DNA of 64,000 nt, taken from NCBI RefSeq assembly GCF_018860155.1, contig NZ_JAHKNI010000013.1:1-64000 (forward strand), in the 5' to 3' direction. The translations under genes and the position numbers were made by a program. How positions within the stretch are numbered: the stretch's first letter is position 1; each line of letters begins with the position of its first letter. Shown one piece after another: positions 8,790-16,432 of the stretch. The notes under the pieces were generated by a model. It was not told where the DNA came from. It ran no database searches and worked only from the letters and a program-made list of their open reading frames with translations. This DNA is from Nocardia albiluteola (GTDB taxonomy: Bacteria > Actinomycetota > Actinomycetes > Mycobacteriales > Mycobacteriaceae).

Positions 8790-10463
8790 CTACTGCTTGG
8801 CCAGGTACCGGTGCACGAGCATGACCGCCATCGCGCCCTCGCCGACGGCGGAGGCGACCCGCTTGGCGGAATCCGAGCGCACGTCCCCGGCCACGAAAAC
8901 GCCCGGGACGCTTGTCTCGAGGTGATGCGGCGGGCGCGGCAGCTCCCAGCCCGGCGGGCGGTTGCCGTCGACCATCAGATCGGGCCCGGCCACCACGTAT
9001 CCGGCCGGATCGCGGGCGACGATGTCGTCCAGCCAGTCGGTTTCCGGCGCGGCCCCGATGAACAGGAACAACCGCTCGGCATCGACCTTCTCCTCGGCAC
9101 CGGTCGCGTTGTTGCGCAGGATGATTCGCTCCATGTGATCGTGGCCGTCGACCGAGACGACCTCGGTGCAGGGGTGCACGACGATGTTGCCGATCTGCTC
9201 GATCTGCTGAATCAGATAGTGCGACATGGATTTCTCCAGCGAGTCGCCGCGGATCAGGATGTGCACCTTGCAGGCGTTGCGGGACAGGAACACCGCCGCC
9301 TGGCCCGCCGAATTCGCGCCGCCGACGATGTACACGTCGCGATCGATGCAGTCCGCGGCCTCGGTCATCGCCGAGCCGTAATACACTCCGCGCCCGGTGA
9401 ATTCGTCCACCCCGGGGGCCGGGTGGTGGCGGTAGTTCACGCCCGTGGCGATCAGGACCGAATGTGCCGCGATCGAGCTGCCATCGTCGAAATTCACCAC
9501 TCGCGCCGAACCGCAGACGTCCAGGCCCACCACCTCGCGGGCGGTGATCAGCTCGGCGCCGAATTTGACCGCCTGCCGGCGGGCCCGATCGGCCAGCTGC
9601 GCACCGGACAGACCGTCCGGGAAGCCCAGGTAGTTCTCGATGCGCGAGCTCTGCCCCGCCTGACCACCGGTCGCGGTGCGCTCGACCAGCACCGTGCGCA
9701 GCCCCTCCGACGCGCCGTACACCGCCGCGCCCAGCCCCGCCGGACCGCCGCCGACCACGATCAGGTCGTAGAACTCGCCGGTCGGATCGGTGTTGAGGCC
9801 GACGCTCGTGGCCACCTCGCTGTCCGAGGGCGCCAGCAGTGCCCGGCCGGTCGGATCGATCACCACCGGGCAGCTGTCCGGGTCCGCCCCGGCCGCGGCC
9901 AGCAGCCGGGCGCCCTCCGGCTCGTCGGCCAGGTAGAAGCGATAGGGCAACTGGTTGCGCGCCAGGAACTCCCGCAGTTCCGAGCAGCGGGCCGACCAGC
10001 GGTGCCCGATCACCTTGGTCTCGTGCACGGGGCGGTGATCGTCGCCCCGCCACGCCTCGAGCAGCGCGTCGATCACCGGATACAGCTTCTCCTCCGGCGG
10101 ATCCCAAGGCTTGAGCAGATAGTGGTCCAGATCGACGACGTTGATCGCCTCGATGGCGGCATTGGTGTCGGCGTACGCGGTCAGCAGCACCCGGCGCGCA
10201 TACGGATGCAGGTCCATCGCCTGCTCCAGGAATTCGATGCCGTCCATTCCCGGCATCCGATAGTCCGCGATCAGCACGGCGACGGGCTGACCACGCAGTT
10301 TCATCTCACGAAGCGCGTCCAGGGCCGAGGCCCCCGATTCCGCGCGCAGGATGCGGTAGTCCGCACCGTATCGGCGCCGCAGGTCCCGGACGACGGCGCG
10401 GGAGACACCCGGATCGTCGTCGACACTGAGAATCGCCGGTTTGGCGGCAGCTGGTGAAGTCAC
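8790..10463 (-). CDS. response regulator fused to a thioredoxin-reductase-like flavoprotein
   Basis: 557 aa. Residues 1-130 are a receiver domain: acidic D15-D17, phospho-acceptor D67 (LIADYRMPG), and K118 of the conserved KPW. Residues about 148-215 resemble a glutaredoxin/thioredoxin fold with a single Cys (SARC). Residues 232-557 are a thioredoxin-reductase-type FAD/NAD(P)H module: GGGPAG (238-243), a second dinucleotide motif VGGANSAGQAA, and the late FAD motif GVFVAGDVR. Odd: the CxxC disulfide of classical thioredoxin reductase is absent; that stretch reads RGVYYGSAMTEAAD. Inferred: phosphorylation of D67 by the neighbouring kinase tunes the flavoprotein. Confidence 0.92.
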   Translation of the reverse strand: MTSPAAAKPAILSVDDDPGVSRAVVRDLRRRYGADYRILRAESGASALDALREMKLRGQPVAVLIADYRMPGMDGIEFLEQAMDLHPYARRVLLTAYADTNAAIEAINVVDLDHYLLKPWDPPEEKLYPVIDALLEAWRGDDHRPVHETKVIGHRWSARCSELREFLARNQLPYRFYLADEPEGARLLAAAGADPDSCPVVIDPTGRALLAPSDSEVATSVGLNTDPTGEFYDLIVVGGGPAGLGAAVYGASEGLRTVLVERTATGGQAGQSSRIENYLGFPDGLSGAQLADRARRQAVKFGAELITAREVVGLDVCGSARVVNFDDGSSIAAHSVLIATGVNYRHHPAPGVDEFTGRGVYYGSAMTEAADCIDRDVYIVGGANSAGQAAVFLSRNACKVHILIRGDSLEKSMSHYLIQQIEQIGNIVVHPCTEVVSVDGHDHMERIILRNNATGAEEKVDAERLFLFIGAAPETDWLDDIVARDPAGYVVAGPDLMVDGNRPPGWELPRPPHHLETSVPGVFVAGDVRSDSAKRVASAVGEGAMAVMLVHRYLAKQ

Positions 10464-10547
10464 CTCATGAGTATGGGCGGTATGCGCAAGTCGCGGGCAG
10501 ACGTTTCGCTGTGGGCTGCACCCGGATGCCCGGCAGACCGGGCATCA

Positions 10548-10730
10548 TCAGCCCGGCTGCCGGTGCTCGACGATGTCGAGCTCGGTGGGAGTGAGTAGGC
10601 GCTCGAGTCGTTCCTCGCGGTCGGTATCACCACGTTTTCGCAACGGCCCGAACGTCCGTTCGGTATCGAAATCCGGAAGTAGCGGCAGTGGAACCACGTG
10701 CCGGCGGTTGAGTAGAGAGCGAAAATTCAC
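10548..10730 (-). CDS. possible small protein
   Basis: 60 aa from a GTG with GAGGTGAT upstream. The protein is basic at the N-terminus and charged in the middle (RKRGDTDREERLERLL), with no known motif. GC at third codon positions is lower than in neighbours but still biased. The frame fills an otherwise empty gap. Could be a real small gene or chance. Confidence 0.4.
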   Translation of the reverse strand: MNFRSLLNRRHVVPLPLLPDFDTERTFGPLRKRGDTDREERLERLLTPTELDIVEHRQPG

Positions 10731-10958
10731 GGCCGATCACCTCACATGAGACGGAAACATGCCCAGTCGGTTGCTTCGTCGAACGCCGTAATCTCTATCT
10801 GTCATTCTGCGGCCAGCATTACGGATTCGGGCACCCCTCACATCAGAATGTGATCCAGTCGATTTTCGATCAGAAGTGACCTCAGTCACATACCACCGGT
10901 CACGGGCGGTGCACAGTAGGATCCGCGGTAGCACATATCCCGGATCCCGGAGGGCGCG

Positions 10959-11405
10959 TTGCCGAACCCATTGACTGCCACCATCGAGATCGCCGCGCCG
11001 CCGGAACGGGTCTGGGCGGTGCTCTCGGATCTGAAGCGGATGCCGGAGTTCAGCCCCAACACCGTGCGGATGATTCCGCTCGGCACCCCGCGCGCGGGCA
11101 CCTGGACGGTCAACCTCAACCACGACGGCTACTACTACCCCACGACCTCCCGGATCACGCGCTTCGAGCCCAACCGGGCCTTCGCATTCCGGATGAACGA
11201 GAACGGCACCGTCTGGAGCTTCACGCTCGAGCCCACCGAGTCCGGGACCAAGCTGGTCGAGCGGCGCGACATTCCCCACGGCGTGCGCAAGCCCGTGCGC
11301 ATGATGATCGACGCGTTCCTCGGCGGCGAGCAGCAATTCGAGACGAATCTGACCGACGGCATGCACGCCACCCTCGAGAAGATCAAGGCCGCCGCGGAGA
11401 AGTAG
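10959..11405 (+). CDS. SRPBCC (START/Bet v1-like) family protein
   Basis: 148 aa. The start is TTG at 10959, fixed by a strong GGAGGG (10949-10954) five bases upstream and by the family-typical opening with APPERVWAVLSD. The fold is a helix-grip cup for hydrophobic ligands; residues such as MPEFSPNT and the C-terminal long helix fit the polyketide cyclase/dehydrase subgroup. The cytosolic ligand is unknown. It is followed 33 bases later by the SIMPL lipoprotein gene on the same strand. Confidence 0.85.
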   Translation: MPNPLTATIEIAAPPERVWAVLSDLKRMPEFSPNTVRMIPLGTPRAGTWTVNLNHDGYYYPTTSRITRFEPNRAFAFRMNENGTVWSFTLEPTESGTKLVERRDIPHGVRKPVRMMIDAFLGGEQQFETNLTDGMHATLEKIKAAAEK

Positions 11406-11441
11406 GCGGCCGGCAGCGTTCACTGGCCTAATGTCTCGGTG

Positions 11442-12140
11442 ATGCGACGTTTCTATGGATCGGTTGCCGCCCTGGCCGGTACGGCCGCCCTGCTCACCGG
11501 ATGCGGAAGTTCCCCGGACTCCGGCGGCCCGCACCGCGATGTCACCGTGATCGGGTCCGGGCAGGTACAGGGCGCGCCGGACACGCTGAACTCCGATCTC
11601 GGCGTCGAGGTGACCGCGCCGGACGTCTCGACCGCGATCTCGTCGGCGAGCACCCAGGGCAAGGCGCTCATCGACGCCATGGTGACCGCGGGCGCGCGGC
11701 GCGAGGACATCCGCACCACCGACGTCTCGGTGCAACCGGAGTACAGCAACGACCGCACCGTGACCGGTTACCGCGCGAGCAACACCGTGCACGTGGTGGT
11801 GCGCGAGCTGACCAAGGCCTCGGCGATCCTGGGCGCCGCCACGCAGGCCGGCGGCAATGCCACACGGATCGATTCGGTGTCCTTCGCCCTGGACGACAAC
11901 TCCAAGCTGCTCGCCGACGCCCGTGCCCGGGCCTTCGCCGATGCCAAGGCCCAGGCCGAGCAGTACGCGGTGCTGTCCGGGCTGAAACTGGGGTCGGTGA
12001 AGACCATCAACGAAACCAGCAGCGGCGCAAACCCGCCGCCGCCGGGCGCGCGCAGTCAGTTTGCGGCGCCGGACATTCCGCTCGAGCCCGGCACCCAGAC
12101 GGTGACGTTCACGGTCACCGTCAAGTGGGAACTGGATTGA
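11442..12140 (+). CDS. SIMPL-domain lipoprotein
   Basis: 232 aa from ATG 11442 (a GTG codon at 11439 precedes it). A lipoprotein signal peptide ends at LLTGC. Residues about 35-230 form a SIMPL (DUF541) domain with its repeated VTVIGSGQV-like opening and two long helices rich in Ala, Lys and Asp. Known: SIMPL proteins are exported or lipid-anchored and linked to envelope or oxidative stress, with no fixed enzymatic role. Probably co-transcribed with the SRPBCC gene. It is convergent with fabH across a 56-bp gap that holds a dispersed repeat. Confidence 0.85.
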   Translation: MRRFYGSVAALAGTAALLTGCGSSPDSGGPHRDVTVIGSGQVQGAPDTLNSDLGVEVTAPDVSTAISSASTQGKALIDAMVTAGARREDIRTTDVSVQPEYSNDRTVTGYRASNTVHVVVRELTKASAILGAATQAGGNATRIDSVSFALDDNSKLLADARARAFADAKAQAEQYAVLSGLKLGSVKTINETSSGANPPPPGARSQFAAPDIPLEPGTQTVTFTVTVKWELD

Positions 12141-12153
12141 CAGCGCTCAACCC

Positions 12154-12194
12154 ACCCCGCCGGCTCCGCAAGCTCCGCCGGCTCACCATCCCCG
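12154..12194. repeat. 41-bp dispersed repeat, copy 1
   Basis: Begins ACCCCGCCGGCTCCGCAAGC. It is identical over 41 bp to the reverse complement of 60752-60792; a degenerate copy lies at 18463-18499. It sits between the convergent SIMPL and fabH stops. GCCGGC occurs twice and may give weak secondary structure. Confidence 0.8.
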
Positions 12195-12196
12195 AG

Positions 12197-13225
12197 TTAC
12201 TGCCAGTTGGGCAGTTTGACGACCTGCGCGGCCCAGGACAGTCCGGCGCCGAAGGCGACCAGCAGCGCGTCGGCGCCGGGCTTGCTCTTCCCCGAGCGCA
12301 GCAACGCCTCCATGGCCAGCGGGATCGAGGCGGCCGAGGTGTTTCCGGTCTCCTCGATATCGTTGGCCAGCGCGGTGCTTTCGGGCAGCTTCAGCTCCCT
12401 GGCCATGATCTCGATGATGCGGCCGTTGGCCTGATGCGGAACCATCGCGTCGATATCGGCGGGGGTGAGCCCGGCCACGGCGATGGCGTCCAGGCAGACC
12501 TTCTTCAACGAGTGTGCGGCCCAACGGAATACCGCCGTGCCCTCCATGGCGAGATAGGGCCGCACGGCGTCGGTACCCTTCGCGTCGATCTCGTTGAAGA
12601 ACTCCATCCAGTCCTTGTCCTGACGGATCGCGCGATGCTGAGTGCCGTCCGAACCCCAGACCGTCGGGCCGATGCCGGGCTCGTCGGACGGGCCGATCAC
12701 GACCGCGCCCGCGCCGTCGGCGAACAGGAACGCGGTGCCGCGGTCGGCCGGATTGATCGTGTCGGTCAGCCGCTCCACGCCGATCACCAGTGCACGGCGC
12801 GCGGTACCGCCCTTGACCAGGTCCGAGGCCACAGCGATGGCGTGGCAGAACCCGGAGCAGCCGGCGGAGATGTCGAAGGCGGCCGGATTTCCCATGCCGA
12901 GTTCGGTGGCGACCTGCGGGGCCGCGGCCGGGGTGAGCAGCAGCCAGGTGGAGGTGGCCACGATGACGCAGTCGACCTCCTCGGGGCCGACCCCCGCGGC
13001 GGCGAGCGCAGCACGGCCCGCGGCGGCGCTCATGCCGACGATGGTCTCGGCATCGGACGCGAACCGCCGGTTCCGGATGCCCGAGCGGGTGCGGATCCAC
13101 TCGTCGCTCGAGTTGATCGGTCCGGCAACCTCGTCGTTGGTGACGACCCGGGCGGGGCGGTACACGCCGAGCCCGAGCATCGCTGTGTGCTCTGCCCCGG
13201 TGATCCGGGCGAGTCGTGCAGCCAT
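12197..13225 (-). CDS. fabH: beta-ketoacyl-ACP synthase III
   Basis: 342 aa, start MAARLARITG at 13225 with AGGAGAA upstream. It condenses an acyl-CoA starter with malonyl-ACP to begin or hand over type II fatty-acid synthesis; in mycobacteria FabH links FAS-I products to mycolic acid elongation. Catalytic triad visible: C123 (SAGCSGF), His in MVPHQANGRI and Asn in EETGNTSAASI. It stands alone, divergent from psd. Which starter it prefers (long chain as in mycobacteria, or branched) cannot be read from the sequence. Paralogues in secondary metabolism are possible, but the motif set is canonical. Confidence 0.92.
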   Translation of the reverse strand: MAARLARITGAEHTAMLGLGVYRPARVVTNDEVAGPINSSDEWIRTRSGIRNRRFASDAETIVGMSAAAGRAALAAAGVGPEEVDCVIVATSTWLLLTPAAAPQVATELGMGNPAAFDISAGCSGFCHAIAVASDLVKGGTARRALVIGVERLTDTINPADRGTAFLFADGAGAVVIGPSDEPGIGPTVWGSDGTQHRAIRQDKDWMEFFNEIDAKGTDAVRPYLAMEGTAVFRWAAHSLKKVCLDAIAVAGLTPADIDAMVPHQANGRIIEIMARELKLPESTALANDIEETGNTSAASIPLAMEALLRSGKSKPGADALLVAFGAGLSWAAQVVKLPNWQ

Positions 13226-13522
13226 CGTGCTTCTCCTATGTACCGGCAGGCGGTCCCCCGGGACCTGCGATCCCGGCGTGACGACCCCACCCGCGCCTTC
13301 CATCATCGGGTCCTCTGCGACCGGTTGTGTTAACCGAAGACATGAGGCCCCCTCATATTATCCCGAACTGTAGCCGCTAGTTGGGTAAAGTCGCAATCAG
13401 TTCCACTATGTCCCGTTCGCGGGCCGATTGCTCGCGTTCGGAGACCTGTCTGGGCCGCCCGATTCCCGTAAGGTGTGAGCGCGTATCACACCGCACCAAG
13501 TCCATGCACGAAAGAGGAGCCT
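13226..13522. other. divergent intergenic region fabH / psd
   Basis: 297 bases with no supported gene. It contains a 15-base palindrome ATGAGG-CCC-CCTCAT (13342-13356), possibly an operator. The psd frame is open back to 13475, but the segment before 13523 does not resemble the enzyme. Confidence 0.5.
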
Positions 13523-14239
13523 GTGGCCCGCCGCCCCACCCCGCCCGGCACGCCCGACCGAACCGGAGTCGGCCATCTCGCCGATCTGGTCCGCGACGCG
13601 GTACCGCCGCTGCATCCCGCCGGTCTCCCGTTCGTGGCGGCGCCGCTGGCGGTGGCGGTGCTAGGGCGGCGGCGCACCTGGGTGCGGCGGGCGGCGCTGA
13701 CGGCCGCGGCGGCCTGCGCGGCCTTCTTCCGGCATCCCCACCGGGTGCCGCCGAATCGACCCGGCGTCGTGGTGGCCCCGGCCGACGGACAGGTCGCGCT
13801 GGTCGACACCGCCGTGCCGCCCGCCGAGCTGAATCTCGGTGACGTCGCGGTGCCCCGGGTGAGCATCTTCCTGTCGGTGCTCGACGTGCACGTGCAGCGC
13901 ACGCCGGTGTCGGGCACCGTGCGCGAGATCGCCTATCGCCGCGGCCAATTCCGCTCGGCCGACCTGCCCGAGGCCAGCGCGGTGAACGAGCGCAACAGCA
14001 TGATCCTCGAGACCGCCTCGGGTCAGCTGATCACGGTCGTGCAGATCGCGGGCCTGCTGGCGCGCCGGATCGTGTGCGAGGCCAAGACCGGCGACGCGCT
14101 CACCATCGGCGACACCTACGGGCTGATCCGCTTCGGCTCCCGGGTGGACACCTACTTCCCCGCCGGCACCCGGCCGCTCGTCGAACCCGGGCAGCGCACG
14201 ACCGGCGGGGAGACGGTGCTGGCAGAACTGCTGTCATGA
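13523..14239 (+). CDS. psd: phosphatidylserine decarboxylase proenzyme
   Basis: 238 aa from GTG 13523 with GAGGAG just upstream. Converts phosphatidylserine to phosphatidylethanolamine at the membrane. It is the short (type II/archaeal-like) form: the self-cleavage site is FGS (Ser about 206, in LIRFGSRVDTYFP), where cleavage makes the pyruvoyl cofactor. An N-terminal hydrophobic segment (about residues 28-75) anchors it. The stop overlaps the pssA start (ATGA), giving the substrate-product pair psd-pssA as in M. tuberculosis Rv0437c-Rv0436c. Confidence 0.93.
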   Translation: MARRPTPPGTPDRTGVGHLADLVRDAVPPLHPAGLPFVAAPLAVAVLGRRRTWVRRAALTAAAACAAFFRHPHRVPPNRPGVVVAPADGQVALVDTAVPPAELNLGDVAVPRVSIFLSVLDVHVQRTPVSGTVREIAYRRGQFRSADLPEASAVNERNSMILETASGQLITVVQIAGLLARRIVCEAKTGDALTIGDTYGLIRFGSRVDTYFPAGTRPLVEPGQRTTGGETVLAELLS

Positions 14240-15165
14240 TCGATAAATCCGCGATCGCCCATGGGGGTGGCATGGCGGCGAAGCCGGCGGGGTGGGTAGA
14301 CACCGGACGGCGCCGGACCGTGCGATTGCTGCCGAGCATCGTCACGATCCTGGCCCTATGCGCCGGACTGTCGGCGGTGAAGTTCGCCCTCGACGGGTCG
14401 CTGCAGGTCTCGCTGGCCATGGTCGGCGCGGCCGCGGTGCTCGACACCCTGGACGGACGGCTGGCCCGCCTGCTCGCCGCGACCAGCAAGATCGGCGCCG
14501 AGCTCGATTCGCTCTCCGACGCCATCTCCTTCGGCGTGGCCCCGGCGCTGGTGCTGTATGTGGCGTTCCTGCACAAGTACAGCGTGGGCTGGATCATCGC
14601 GCTGATCTACACGGTGAGCCTGGTGCTGCGGCTGGCCCGGTTCAACACCCTGCTGGACGACGACACCCGGCCCGACTGGCAGCGCGAATACTTCACCGGC
14701 GTGCCCGCCCCGGCGGCCGCGCTCACCGCGCTGCTGCCCGTCGCGGTGTACGAGCAGTTCGGCAGCGGCTGGTGGAATTCGGTGCCGGTGGTCGCGGCGT
14801 GGACGGTGTTCGCCGCGCTACTGGCCGTCAGCACGATCCCGACGCTGGCGATGAAATCGGTCTCGGTAGCGCCGCAAGCCGCGGCGCTGCTGCTGGTGCT
14901 GGTCGCGCTGGTCGCCGCGGCGCTGGTCACCTATCCGCTGATCCTGCTGATGGTGCTGGTGGCGCTGTATCTGGCGCACATTCCGTTCGCCTGGCGCTCG
15001 GCGCGCTGGGTCGCGGCCCGTCCGGAGACCTGGCATCACAAGCCGGCCGAACGCCGCGCACAGCGGCGGGCCACCCGGCGGCCGGTGTTGCGGGTCTCCA
15101 ACGCGCGGTTGCGGCTACGTCGTCCGGGCGGGCGGAACTTCCCGGGTACCGGCCTGCACGGCTGA
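14236..15165 (+). CDS. pssA: CDP-diacylglycerol-serine O-phosphatidyltransferase
   Basis: 309 aa, start ATG 14236 overlapping the psd stop. Integral membrane enzyme making phosphatidylserine from CDP-diacylglycerol and L-serine, the substrate of the upstream psd. The CDP-alcohol phosphotransferase signature DxxDGxxAR...GxxxDxxxD is complete (DTLDGRLARLL ... GAELDSLSD). About eight hydrophobic segments. The C-terminal 50 residues are strongly basic (Arg-rich). Convergent with the Mrp operon 56 bases downstream. Confidence 0.95.
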   Translation: MIDKSAIAHGGGMAAKPAGWVDTGRRRTVRLLPSIVTILALCAGLSAVKFALDGSLQVSLAMVGAAAVLDTLDGRLARLLAATSKIGAELDSLSDAISFGVAPALVLYVAFLHKYSVGWIIALIYTVSLVLRLARFNTLLDDDTRPDWQREYFTGVPAPAAALTALLPVAVYEQFGSGWWNSVPVVAAWTVFAALLAVSTIPTLAMKSVSVAPQAAALLLVLVALVAAALVTYPLILLMVLVALYLAHIPFAWRSARWVAARPETWHHKPAERRAQRRATRRPVLRVSNARLRLRRPGGRNFPGTGLHG

Positions 15166-15221
15166 GCCTCGCGCCGGTCGGCAAGACGCGCGCAGTCCGA
15201 CTGCGATGCAGGAGCTTTCAC

Positions 15222-15569
15222 TCATTCCTGGTCGTCGTCCCCGAGTTCGTTGATGAGCAGCAACCCGTCGCGCCCGCGCTGCTCACGGTATGCGGTGCGG
15301 CCGATGAGGTGGGCGACGGCGGGGGCGGTGAGCAGCGTAAACAGTCCCACCAGGACGAGCATCCAGACGTTACCGTGGCCGCGCAGCTGGATCGCCGCGC
15401 CGAGCAGAATCAGGATCAGGCCGACGACCTGAGGTTTCGTCGCGGCGTGCATCCGGGACAGGGTGTCGGGGAATCGGACGATGCCCAGGGCCGCGGTCAG
15501 CGCGAAGGCCGCGCCGAGCAGGATCAGCACGTACGACAGCCAGCGCAGGGTGGTCTCGAACCAATTCAT
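15222..15569 (-). CDS. mnhG: Na+/H+ antiporter subunit G (MnhG/MrpG)
   Basis: 115 aa. Last gene of the Mrp operon. Three membrane helices; family hallmark GIVRFPDTLSRMHAATKPQ near residue 30. The start overlaps the mnhF stop by four bases. The open frame extends upstream, but MNWFETTLRWL at 15569 is the family start. Membrane subunit needed for assembly of the Mrp complex. Confidence 0.93.
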   Translation of the reverse strand: MNWFETTLRWLSYVLILLGAAFALTAALGIVRFPDTLSRMHAATKPQVVGLILILLGAAIQLRGHGNVWMLVLVGLFTLLTAPAVAHLIGRTAYREQRGRDGLLLINELGDDDQE

Positions 15570-15847
15570 CGGTCGTCCCGCACGCGGAATCGGGAGACCG
15601 CGGCCGAGCCGAGGAATCCGACCAGGGCCAGCGCCACGATCCCGGGCAGCACCGTGGTGTCGTCGCTGAACGCCGCCCACACCGCCAGTCCGGAGGCGGT
15701 GATCGCCACCAGGGAATCGATGCCGACGACCCGGTCCAGGGTGCTGGGCCCGGCCAGGACGCGGTAGGCGGTGAGGGCGGCCGCGCTCACCAGCAGGACC
15801 GCCGCAATGGTCGCGACGACCTGCATCGCCGTACTCGTGTCATGCAT
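15566..15847 (-). CDS. mnhF: Na+/H+ antiporter subunit F (MnhF/MrpF)
   Basis: 93 aa, three membrane helices, with the family motif GPSTLDRVVGIDSLVA in the middle. Starts three bases after the mnhE stop and overlaps mnhG by four bases. Small membrane subunit of the Mrp cation/proton antiporter. Confidence 0.93.
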   Translation of the reverse strand: MHDTSTAMQVVATIAAVLLVSAAALTAYRVLAGPSTLDRVVGIDSLVAITASGLAVWAAFSDDTTVLPGIVALALVGFLGSAAVSRFRVRDDR

Positions 15848-15850
15848 GGG

Positions 15851-16402
15851 TCATCGCTCCTCGGGGGGAGGTGGGACAGGCTTCATCGTCTCGCGCCATT
15901 CGGACGGGCGCTCGAAGGAGCGGATCAGCAACTGCTCGAGCCGCCGGGTGGTGAAGTAGAACCGTTCGACGGCCGCGTCGCTGCCGACGTCCAGCACGTG
16001 CACCCAGACGGTGTGCGTCTCGCGGTCGAGTTCGAGCACCATGGTGCCCGGGATCAGGTTGAGCAGGTCGGCGCACAGCACCATCACCAGGGGCGAGCGG
16101 ATCGCCAGGCGCACCCGCAGCACGCCGGATACCGGGGCCCCGGCCGGTCGGATCGCGAACCAGGCGATCTGCAGGCTCGACTCCAGCGCGTAATACGCAC
16201 TGAGAGCGATCAATTCGAACAACGACAGCGGATGCAGGCGCCCGGAGATCGGTACCCGCGGCAGCGGCAGCGCGAGCATGATGATCGCGCCGATCACCAG
16301 TCCCGCAACGACATTGCCGATGGTGAACTCCCCCCACAGGGCCGTGTAGACGATGGCCAGCCACGCGAGCGAACCGATCCAGACGAGAGTTTCCCGACTC
16401 AT
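15851..16402 (-). CDS. mnhE: Na+/H+ antiporter subunit E (MnhE/MrpE)
   Basis: 183 aa from ATG 16402, chosen because AGGA is five bases upstream; ATG 16408 is two codons earlier. Two N-terminal membrane helices and a cytosolic C-terminal domain with the family segment LNLIPGTMVLELD. Subunit of the Mrp complex, between mnhD (30 bases upstream) and mnhF. Confidence 0.92.
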   Translation of the reverse strand: MSRETLVWIGSLAWLAIVYTALWGEFTIGNVVAGLVIGAIIMLALPLPRVPISGRLHPLSLFELIALSAYYALESSLQIAWFAIRPAGAPVSGVLRVRLAIRSPLVMVLCADLLNLIPGTMVLELDRETHTVWVHVLDVGSDAAVERFYFTTRRLEQLLIRSFERPSEWRETMKPVPPPPEER

Positions 16403-16432
16403 GCGCATCCTGCACCCCCGCCCTGCGCACGC

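Noticed and set aside
7260..10457. 1065-codon open frame on the plus strand
   Set aside because: It is antisense to the kinase and reductase genes, which have clear domain motifs; the frame has no motif, is His/Arg/Gly-rich, and results from high GC at third positions.
10737..11792. 351-codon minus-strand open frame
   Set aside because: Antisense to the SRPBCC and SIMPL genes, which have good starts and family motifs.
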